This document shows positions 30,736-35,672 of a stretch of 35,672 nt of DNA, piece after piece. The notes beneath the pieces were generated by a model. The model searched no databases. It was not told where the DNA came from and saw only the letters and a program-made list of their open reading frames with translations. Each line of letters starts with the position of its first letter. The stretch's first letter is position 1. A program made the translations under genes and the position numbers. Origin of the DNA: a virus; IMG/VR virus record IMGVR_UViG_3300025910_000023, positions 1 to 35,672 of that record; one strand, 5' to 3'.

Positions 30736-31082
30736 ACCGACTCCTGGTACACGCGGACCGTGGCGGCGTTCTTGGCCGCGGCTGCGCGCCGTTCACGTTT
30801 GATCGCATCGGGCAGGTCGGATGCCGGCGGCATCGCCTCGAGCGAAGTAAGCAAGATCAAGATAACCCTGTCCCGCGCGCGACTCCGACGGAGCTCCCAG
30901 AGCCCATCCAACGCCGTTTGCACAGCGTTAGGGGCGCCGGTCAGGCGTTCACGCTCGGTCTTGGTGGCGGCGATCCAGACGCGGCGCTCACGCGCGGCGG
31001 GGCACCACGTATCGCAGTGCCAACGGTTACCGTGGCGGAAGCACTTCGAACTGTGTCGCGGCAGGAAGTCGGTGCGGGTCAC
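30732..31082 (-). CDS. Hypothetical early leftward protein A, Cys/His-rich N-terminus
   Basis: The 116-residue protein begins at GTG 31082, the first gene of the leftward operon, right at the end of the conserved promoter element. The N-terminus has C-x2-H-x3-H-C-x2-W-C (CFRHGNRWHCDTWC), a possible zinc-binding cluster, followed by basic helical sequence. GGGGA lies adjacent to the GTG, so the message may be leaderless or nearly so. The family is unknown. Being first in the operon suggests an early regulatory or host-takeover role (inference). Confidence 0.6.
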   Translation of the reverse strand: MTRTDFLPRHSSKCFRHGNRWHCDTWCPAARERRVWIAATKTERERLTGAPNAVQTALDGLWELRRSRARDRVILILLTSLEAMPPASDLPDAIKRERRAAAAKNAATVRVYQESV

Positions 31083-31125
31083 TCCCCGTAGATGTGACTA
31101 CCGGATCAGTTGTCAACCGGATAAC
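31081..31125 (-). promoter_or_regulatory. Left promoter-operator, TTGACA with palindromic operator
   Basis: On the minus strand this 45-base element begins with GTTATCCGGTTGACAAC (31125-31109). The 17-base operator is an imperfect palindrome, GTTATC-N5-GACAAC, holding a consensus -35 TTGACA. It shares 39 of 45 bases with the rightward element at 31502-31546. The -10 is weak: CATCTA lies at spacing 16. It abuts the repressor stop and drives genes 31082 to 28893. Repressor binding here is inferred from the symmetry and from the two-copy layout. Confidence 0.75.
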
Positions 31126-31485
31126 CTAGCCGGTATGTTCGCGCGAGCGGCGCGGGACATATAGGTCTAGGTCTTCCTCCGACATGCGCTCCTCGAGGTA
31201 ATCCAGGAGAACCGGTAGCGACAGTTTGCAAGCCGAGGCCAGCCGACGATGCCCCCGAAGAGAGTCAGGGATTTCCCGGCGCCCCGCCTCCCACGCCGAG
31301 ACGTTCGTGTTGGAGGTGCCGAAGGCCGCAGCCACATCCTCTTGACGAAGGTTGCAGCGATTTCGCAGTGCACGCAGTCGCATCCCCATCTGGTGCCACC
31401 TTTCTTGTCGTTCCGGCATGGTCATCAGAGTTTGCCCTACCCCGGGGGTCGGCCGCAAGAACTGTCCGCTTCTCTTATCAGCCAT
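31126..31485 (-). CDS. XRE/Cro-CI family repressor
   Basis: The 119-residue DNA-binding protein has a helix-turn-helix at about residues 37-80 (LRALRNRCNLRQEDVAAAFG, then TSNTNVSAWEAGRREIP). It is HTH-only, without a peptidase or cleavage domain, unlike LexA-like CI. The start ATG 31485 has GGGAGG six bases upstream (31491-31496). It lies between two opposed, near-identical promoter-operators, as CI lies between OL and OR in lambda. It likely represses both units during lysogeny. An additional half-site GTTATC overlaps its own ribosome-binding site (31486-31491), which could allow autoregulation. Confidence 0.85.
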   Translation of the reverse strand: MADKRSGQFLRPTPGVGQTLMTMPERQERWHQMGMRLRALRNRCNLRQEDVAAAFGTSNTNVSAWEAGRREIPDSLRGHRRLASACKLSLPVLLDYLEERMSEEDLDLYVPRRSREHTG

Positions 31486-31501
31486 GTTATCCTCCCGATC
31501 A

Positions 31502-31546
31502 GTTATCCGGTTGACAACCTAACCCGTAGGCACATCTTCGGGGAGT
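31502..31546 (+). promoter_or_regulatory. Right promoter-operator, paired copy of the left element
   Basis: GTTATCCGGTTGACAAC (31502-31518) is identical to the reversed left copy and carries TTGACA. Conservation continues through GTAG-x-CACATCT to GGGGAGT (39/45 identical), covering the -10 and start region. Transcription should run right into the sigma factor at 31618 with a leader of about 75 bases. Both sites should be occupied by the same repressor. Confidence 0.75.
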
Positions 31547-31617
31547 CGGGACGAACCGGAACGGCTAGTAGGTCCGCTGCGGTAGCGATCCTCCCGAACC
31601 CAACAAGGACGGAAAAC

Positions 31618-32370
31618 ATGGATCTCCGCAGGACCATCGAACGTATCGCCCCGCTAACAGACCTGGAGTCCGGGCTCGTGACCCTCGCCCAGTCCGGCGA
31701 CCGCAAGGCGCGCCGACGGGTCGCGGAGGCGTATCTGAACCTGGTCTGCGCCATCGCTGTAGAGATCTGCCCCGACCCCGAGGACATCGACGAAGCAGTT
31801 GCGGAGGGGTCGATCGCGCTGATAACCGCCCTGGACCGATTCGACCCCGCGAAGGACCGGCCCTTTGCTTCGTTTGCCCGGGCATGGATCGAGGGCGAGA
31901 TCCGCCGGTGGGTGCTAGAAAACAGTGGCGCCCGCCGCCTGCGACGGGGCGCTCGAGGCGCACAGCGTAACGAGTTCATTCCAGCGCCGCCCTATACGTC
32001 CCTCGACGCTCACCTGCCCGGCTCCACCGCGGATGTATCGACGCTGCACGACCTCCTCCCGATCGGCACCGGGGCAGACACGACGGAGATCAACGCCCGT
32101 CCCGTCCCGAGCGCGGAGGACATGGTGCTCGCGCGCGAAGATGTCGGAGACCACATGCGCAGTCGCATCGGCGAAGCACTCTCCGGCCTGACTCCGTACG
32201 AGCGTGAAGTTATCGAGCGGACGATCATGGCAGAGGAGCCCGTCTCTCTGCAAACCATCGCGACCGAGCGCGGTGTGTCTCGTCAGATGGTGGACAAGAC
32301 GCAAAAACGTGCCCTCGCGAAAGTGGCTGAGCACCGCGGCCAGTCGAAGCGTCCCGAGGCAGCGGCGTGA
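31618..32370 (+). CDS. Sigma-70 family RNA polymerase sigma factor
   Basis: The 250-residue protein starts at ATG 31618 with AAGGACGG upstream. The frame is open further back, but the coding begins after the operator. Region 2 is at 31-103 (AYLNLVCAIAVEICPDPEDI, then EAVAEGSIALITALDRFDPA, FASFARAWIEGEIRRWVLEN), the core of sigma-70. A short linker follows, then region 4 at 183-238 (LSGLTPYEREVIERTIMAEE; IATERGVSRQMVDKTQKRAL). It should bind host RNA polymerase and direct it to phage promoters. As the first gene of the rightward unit it may switch the phage to its next transcription phase. It is a complete sigma, unlike the partial gene at 1891. Confidence 0.88.
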   Translation: MDLRRTIERIAPLTDLESGLVTLAQSGDRKARRRVAEAYLNLVCAIAVEICPDPEDIDEAVAEGSIALITALDRFDPAKDRPFASFARAWIEGEIRRWVLENSGARRLRRGARGAQRNEFIPAPPYTSLDAHLPGSTADVSTLHDLLPIGTGADTTEINARPVPSAEDMVLAREDVGDHMRSRIGEALSGLTPYEREVIERTIMAEEPVSLQTIATERGVSRQMVDKTQKRALAKVAEHRGQSKRPEAAA

Positions 32371-32576
32371 TCATCCGCATGGTGATCGCTACCTCGACGA
32401 CGTGCCACATGTTCTACCGCGAGGCCGACGGCCGCAAACCCGGCGACGCCATCAACGCTGCGCGCGCCCGCGGTGAGCGTCAGTCCGTCTACCACGAGGC
32501 TTACGCCCCGCTCGAGGAGCCCGACGAGATCGGTCGGCCACGCGTGCGGCGCGTCTGGAAGCGGCTCTATCTCTAG
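32367..32576 (+). CDS. Small hypothetical early protein
   Basis: The 69-residue protein starts at GTG (GTGA overlap with the sigma factor). The composition is mixed, with a hydrophobic start (IIRMVIATSTTCHMFYREAD) and a basic C-terminus (RVRRVWKRLYL). It is translationally coupled, which supports expression. No family is recognised. It could be a small adaptor or regulator acting with the sigma factor. Confidence 0.55.
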   Translation: MIIRMVIATSTTCHMFYREADGRKPGDAINAARARGERQSVYHEAYAPLEEPDEIGRPRVRRVWKRLYL

Positions 32577-32582
32577 CACCAC

Positions 32583-32825
32583 TTGAACGTCACCAACCGC
32601 TTTCGTCCCCTTCCACTAGTTCTAGCGGATCTGCCCTCCAATCTGGAGTGGGCGGCACCGATCGCCCAGCGCAATCCGTCGCGCGGGTTCAACGCTGGCT
32701 GCTGTCCGCCCACTTCATTCGCGCAAAACGACGGCAACCTATTCCGCTGGATCGAAGCCCCGGACGGGGGATTCAGCGTTCGGCGACTGGTTCCAAAGCG
32801 CATTCACCCCACGGAGACCACATGA
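32583..32825 (+). CDS. Small hypothetical early protein
   Basis: The 80-residue frame starts at TTG with no evident Shine-Dalgarno, but its stop overlaps the next ATG (ATGA), which supports it being translated. The sequence is Pro/Arg-rich with the segment DGNLFRWIEAPDGGFSVRRL. No family is recognised. The start is uncertain and the N-terminal part may be longer or shorter. Confidence 0.4.
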   Translation: MNVTNRFRPLPLVLADLPSNLEWAAPIAQRNPSRGFNAGCCPPTSFAQNDGNLFRWIEAPDGGFSVRRLVPKRIHPTETT

Positions 32826-33217
32826 ACATTACCCAAGCCCTTCGTTTGCTCCCCACCCAGGTCTTCCTCGAATTCGTCAACACGAACGTGCCCGCAGTGA
32901 CGATCGCCGGGACGCTCGCGGAACACCTTCCTGACGCGTGTTTCTTCGGGAGCACCGACGTCCCCGCCACGATCCCCGCGCCGCCCCCGCCCGCGCCGAA
33001 GGCGCGCAAGCCGCGGCCCGCCAAGGTCGCGTCCGCCGACGCCCTCGCCAGGGTGACGGCGGCGTTCGGGCTCAACCCCACGGCGAAGTTGCGCGATCTC
33101 GCGGCGTCCTTGGAGCTCCCGCCCGCCGACGTCGGCGCGGCGCTCGCACGGCTCCTGGCCGAGGGCCACGTGCGGCAAGACGGCAAGGGCCGGGGGACGG
33201 TGTACACGTGGGCATGA
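32822..33217 (+). CDS. Winged-helix-like DNA-binding protein
   Basis: The 131-residue protein starts at ATG 32822 (ATGA overlap). The N-terminal 45 residues are helical, a Pro/Ala/Lys linker follows (PAPPPPAPKARKPRP), then a compact domain at about 75-131 (ADALARVTAAFGLNPTAKLR, DLAASLELPPADVGAALARL, GHVRQDGKGRGTVYTWA). This helix-helix-helix-hairpin pattern is a winged helix, typical of MarR- or Lrp-type DNA binders. It likely binds DNA as a regulator or replication helper, but the target is unknown. Confidence 0.6.
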   Translation: MNITQALRLLPTQVFLEFVNTNVPAVTIAGTLAEHLPDACFFGSTDVPATIPAPPPPAPKARKPRPAKVASADALARVTAAFGLNPTAKLRDLAASLELPPADVGAALARLLAEGHVRQDGKGRGTVYTWA

Positions 33218-33531
33218 AGCTCCGGCCGTTGCTCGAGGCGATCTACGCCTGCGATGCGGCGCTTGATTGGGTCGGCGGGCGGACCGTGTGCGAGCGGACA
33301 TACGAAGCTTGTCCCCATGGGGACTGGCTTACGTTCATCCTGGACAGGGCCTACGCCGACGGTGTGCTGACGGCGCGGGAGGAGTGCGACCGGATGCGGA
33401 TGTATCGTCACCGGATGCGGATGTATCGTCAGGACCAGGACCAGGACCTTTCGATCGATGTCGTCCGCAAGGCCTTCCCGTTCCGTCGCTTCGAGCGGAT
33501 CGTCAAGCGCCTCGCAAAGGCGGTCCTGTGA
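33214..33531 (+). CDS. Hypothetical protein with duplicated basic block
   Basis: The 105-residue protein starts at ATG 33214 (ATGA overlap). It begins with MKLRPLLEAIYACDAALDWV and DWLTFILDRAYADGVLTAR, followed by RMRMYRHRMRMYRQDQDQD, a duplicated Arg/Met block, and a terminal basic helix (VRKAFPFRRFERIVKRLAKA). The 21-base duplication is exact (33390-33431). The family is not recognised. Homologues of this start pattern may exist in Polyangiales phages, but I cannot confirm this. Confidence 0.55.
   Translation: MKLRPLLEAIYACDAALDWVGGRTVCERTYEACPHGDWLTFILDRAYADGVLTAREECDRMRMYRHRMRMYRQDQDQDLSIDVVRKAFPFRRFERIVKRLAKAVL
33390..33431 (+). repeat. Perfect 21-bp tandem duplication
   Basis: CCGGATGCGGATGTATCGTC plus A occurs at 33390-33410 and again at 33411-33431, in frame, adding seven residues. 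The following GGACCA repeat extends the low complexity. Confidence 0.9.
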
Positions 33532-33686
33532 AGCTCGGTCGCGGCCGGCGCACCATCGTACGCGCCGCGTTCCTGCTCGCGAACGGGGATGCGAAACTGT
33601 TCTGGGAACTCCAGCTCGGGCCCGACAGCCCGCCCGCTCGCGGCGTCGGCGGCTTCACGGTCGCGGAGTTATATGGCGCCGCGTAG
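33528..33686 (+). CDS. Small hypothetical protein
   Basis: The 52-residue frame begins at GTG (GTGA overlap) and is basic at the N-terminus (KLGRGRRTIVRAAFLLANGD), then FWELQLGPDSPPARGVGGFT. Coupling supports translation. The next gene starts inside it at 33673. No family is recognised; it is short and only moderately supported. Confidence 0.4.
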   Translation: MKLGRGRRTIVRAAFLLANGDAKLFWELQLGPDSPPARGVGGFTVAELYGAA

Positions 33687-33939
33687 GGACATCGACATCG
33701 CCCGGCGCTTCGGGCTCGTCGTCGCGACGCGGGACATGGGCCCCTGTGCGCCGCGGGTGCCCCGGCCGTCCCCGGTGACGGCGGCGCGTTGGACCTGGAG
33801 ATTGGATGTCTGCCGCCGGGTGCCGAACGGGCGCAAACCCCCGCGGCTCCGACTCGTCCGCGTCGCGGAGGGCCCGCCACTGAAGCACGCCTTGCGCTTG
33901 AAGGGGATTCGAAAGGTGAGAGGAGCCTGGACATGGTGA
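33673..33939 (+). CDS. Hypothetical basic protein
   Basis: The 88-residue frame starts at ATG 33673, inside the previous gene, and is strongly Arg/Pro-rich (RRVPNGRKPPRLRLVRVAEG). Its end overlaps the next start by seven bases. Such composition can be coincidental in GC-rich DNA, but it is preceded and followed by coupled genes and fills an otherwise empty stretch. No function is seen. Confidence 0.4.
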   Translation: MAPRRDIDIARRFGLVVATRDMGPCAPRVPRPSPVTAARWTWRLDVCRRVPNGRKPPRLRLVRVAEGPPLKHALRLKGIRKVRGAWTW

Positions 33940-34607
33940 TTGATCGAGCAACGGCACGTAAGGTAATCGACACCGTAGACGCGGGGCTAACCGCCGGCGT
34001 CGGACGCCCGGAGCCCGGGAAGATGTGCGTGGAGGCGGCCGTGTGCTTCGCCATGGGCCTCGACCATGGCGACAATCCCCCCTGCGTCGGGCGCTCGGTG
34101 CGAAACTTCAAGATCAACCTGAACGACGCCCGATGGTCCTCCGACACCGCGCGGGCGGCCGGCATGCGAGGGCTCGCGGTCGCACAGCTCGGTTCGGACG
34201 AAATCGATCAACTCGCCTTTGCCCGCGAGGTGGCGACCGAGACGATCCGTCGCGTGCTCCCGATGTTGCCTGGGATCCCAGCCGAGCTCGCAAAGCGTTG
34301 CGCTGAAGATCCGACGGCCAACACGGCACGTGTGGTACGGCAATGGGCCGCCAACGCCGCCTACGCCGCCGACGCCCCCGCCTACGCCGCCAACGCCGCC
34401 GCCGCCGCCGCCAACGCCGCCTACGCCGCCAACGCCGCCGCCAACGCCAACGCCGCCGCCAACGCCGCCGCCGACGCCGCCGACGCCGCCGCCAACGCCG
34501 CCGCCAACGCCGATCCGATCCTGCTCGTCGCTGCGGACATCGGATTGCAAGCGCTGATCAAGCTCAAGTCTCCGGGGTGCGAATTCCTGGACATGCTGAT
34601 TGCGTAG
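33933..34607 (+). CDS. Ala-rich repeat protein
   Basis: The 224-residue protein starts at ATG 33933 with AGGAG about eight bases upstream. The N-terminal ~130 residues have MCVEAAVCFAMGLDHGDNPP and FKINLNDARWSSDTARAAGM, a pattern I recall in hypothetical proteins from Polyangiales. Residues 139-193 are an Ala-rich tract of AANAAYAAD-like repeats, followed by a short C-terminal cap (LLVAADIGLQALIKLKSPGC). The repeat may form a long Ala helix or coiled layer. This N-terminal domain could be host-derived. The function is unknown. Confidence 0.65.
   Translation: MVIDRATARKVIDTVDAGLTAGVGRPEPGKMCVEAAVCFAMGLDHGDNPPCVGRSVRNFKINLNDARWSSDTARAAGMRGLAVAQLGSDEIDQLAFAREVATETIRRVLPMLPGIPAELAKRCAEDPTANTARVVRQWAANAAYAADAPAYAANAAAAAANAAYAANAAANANAAANAAADAADAAANAAANADPILLVAADIGLQALIKLKSPGCEFLDMLIA
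34347..34511 (+). repeat. GCC-rich nonamer tract in Ala-repeat gene
   Basis: The 55 codons are almost all GCC interrupted by AAC, TAC or GAC, giving imperfect GCC-GCC-xAC units. It is open in other frames (Pro-rich) and, on the minus strand, Gly-rich, which explains false ORFs. Slippage could change its length. Confidence 0.85.
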
Positions 34608-35455
34608 CTACTCCGCGTCGTCCCTGACGACCGCCGCCGCTTGTCTCCGCAAGTTCGGGTTCAAGTACATCGCCGGCCTCGAGGAGCCCTCGGGTCCGGC
34701 CGCGGCATTCGGCACGGAGTTCCACGCCCGCCGCGACCGGTATCTCCGCGGTGAGGAGGTGCCCGACCTCGAGCGGGAGGGACTCGAATACCTCCCCGCG
34801 CCGAACACGCCCGGTCTCGAGATCGAGCGCGAATTCGGCATCGTGATCCGCGGCGTGTGGTTCACGGGAAGAAAGGACTTCGAGCTCCCCGGCATCGTCG
34901 GGGACCATAAGACCGGGACCGAGTTCCGCTACACGCCCGGGAAGCTGAAGAAGGACTGGCAAGCGAACCTATACGCCGCGGAGTCGATGCACCGCGCGGG
35001 TGGCGCGCCGGCCGTGGAGTTACATTGGATCTGCTACCGCCGCGCATGCCCCCCCGATTGCGGTCGAAGGCATGTGGAGCATTACACGGAGCCCGCCGCG
35101 AAACCCGTCGTCGTCACGGTCACGCGCGCCGACGTCGCGCCCGTGATCGAGGAAATGCACGAACTCGCGTCGATCCTCGCGGTCCTCGAGGACGCCGGGG
35201 CCGAACCGCTCGACCTGCCGCCGTCGCCCGCCGCTTGCGATGACTTCGGCGGATGTCCGTACATCGATCTGTGTCCGACCGTTGAAAGGCTTTTCCCTAT
35301 GGCCCAGACTCCCGAAGAAGTTCTCGCCGCGATTCGCGCGCGCAAGGGCGTTAACCCGCCCGCACCGCCGCCCGCGCCTACGTTGGTGCTCACGCCGGGG
35401 AATGGGGGCGCGCCTGGAACGCCCCCGCCGCCGAAGGCCCCGGAGTGGCAGGCGT
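34600..35455 (+). CDS. PD-(D/E)XK nuclease with Fe-S cysteines, 3' end lost
   Basis: The start is TTG 34600, eight bases inside the previous gene's end. The RecB/Cas4-like nuclease core is visible: GTEFHARRD (His42), GRKDFELPGIVGDHKTG with Asp93, Asp102 and Lys104, then QANLYAA (Gln121, Tyr125). The four-cysteine set C15, C213, C219 and C225 (CDDFGGCPYIDLC) would hold a 4Fe-4S cluster, as in Cas4 and AddB. It would cut or resect DNA ends, fitting phage recombination or replication. After about residue 285 the frame enters foreign antisense DNA, so the true C-terminus is missing here. Confidence 0.85.
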
Positions 35456-35672
35456 CCATGACCAGCAGCACCTGCTGGAAAAACGTGCCGATGAAGATGA
35501 TCAGCAGCTTCTGCACATCGCCGGTGCCCGCCCACAGGATGGTGAGCGGCACAAAGGCCACGACCGGCATGTAGCGGATGAAATCGACGAAGGGTTCAAT
35601 TGCTGCTTCCCAGCGGCGGTAGCTGCCGATGAGGATTCCAACGGGCAGCGCCACGATGGTGGAGATGAAGAA
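35451..35672 (-). CDS. ABC transporter permease fragment, NitT/TauT type
   Basis: Reading leftward from the window edge, the frame gives FFISTIVALPVGILIGSYRR, then AIEPFVDFIRYMPVVAFVPL, TILWAGTGDVQKLLIIFIGT and FFQQVLLVMD. This is the membrane core of SsuC/TauC/NrtB-type permeases for sulfonate, nitrate or taurine. It is a fragment open at the window edge and cut at about 35451. The DNA has visibly lower GC than the phage. It is not a phage gene; it is either contaminating/chimeric or host DNA next to a junction. Confidence 0.75.

Noticed and set aside
32773-33411. Minus-strand 212-residue frame over the winged-helix gene
   Set aside because: Shadow; opposite to well-coupled plus-strand genes.
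33390-33431. Possible CRISPR array
   Set aside because: Only two adjacent copies with no spacers and within a coding frame.
34219-34557. Pro-rich and Gly-rich frames over the Ala-repeat tract
   Set aside because: They arise from the GCC-rich repeat read in other frames and on the minus strand.

Overview
The window looks like most of a temperate, contractile-tailed phage (myovirus morphology) or prophage from a high-GC bacterium. The head module is Mu-like: DUF935-type portal, Mu I-like protease/scaffold, Mu T-like capsid, gp36-like protein. Integration is instead by a tyrosine recombinase, and no Mu-type transposase is seen. The host is probably a myxobacterium of the Polyangiales type. That is inferred from the high GC, the Gly-rich GGQGGEPGTGG lipoprotein tract and an Ala-rich AANAAYAA-repeat protein; there is no direct host marker.

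Layout: 43-8546 is packaging and head (terminase, a sigma-region-4-like protein, portal, protease with a nested scaffold, decoration, capsid, head-tail completion). 8551-17685 is the contractile tail (sheath, tube, frameshifted assembly chaperone, tape measure, an HNH endonuclease, hub/spike, gp25-like wedge, J-like wedge, tail protein I-like). 17690-22637 holds host-recognition proteins including a beta-helix tailspike. 22648-28337 is an unusual lysis/envelope cassette: holin-like protein, lipoprotein, a 45-residue proline-rich peptide, a trypsin-like lipoprotein protease, an alpha/beta-hydrolase fused to a cysteine peptidase, a metallophosphoesterase, an XF1762/GNAT-like protein, an SPFH protein and two related lipoproteins. 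28339-31082 reads leftward: a small hypothetical gene, integrase, excisionase and three unknown early genes. 31126-31485 is an XRE repressor. 31618-35455 reads rightward: a sigma factor, several small early genes, a winged-helix protein, the Ala-repeat protein and an Fe-S-type PD-(D/E)XK nuclease.

The clearest regulatory discovery is at 31081-31546. Two 45-bp elements, 39/45 identical and oppositely oriented, flank the repressor. Each carries the same 17-bp imperfect palindrome with an embedded TTGACA. This is a lambda-like OL/OR layout, in which the rightward unit begins with a phage sigma factor. Repressor, sigma factor and late genes would then form a three-step cascade (inference).

Most rightward genes are joined by NTGA overlaps with ATG, GTG or TTG starts, which suggests long polycistronic, translationally coupled units.

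At about 35450 the nuclease gene runs without a stop into antisense DNA for a NitT/TauT-type ABC transporter permease. This looks like a chimeric join or a host junction, so the last ~220 bases should not be treated as phage sequence without checking.
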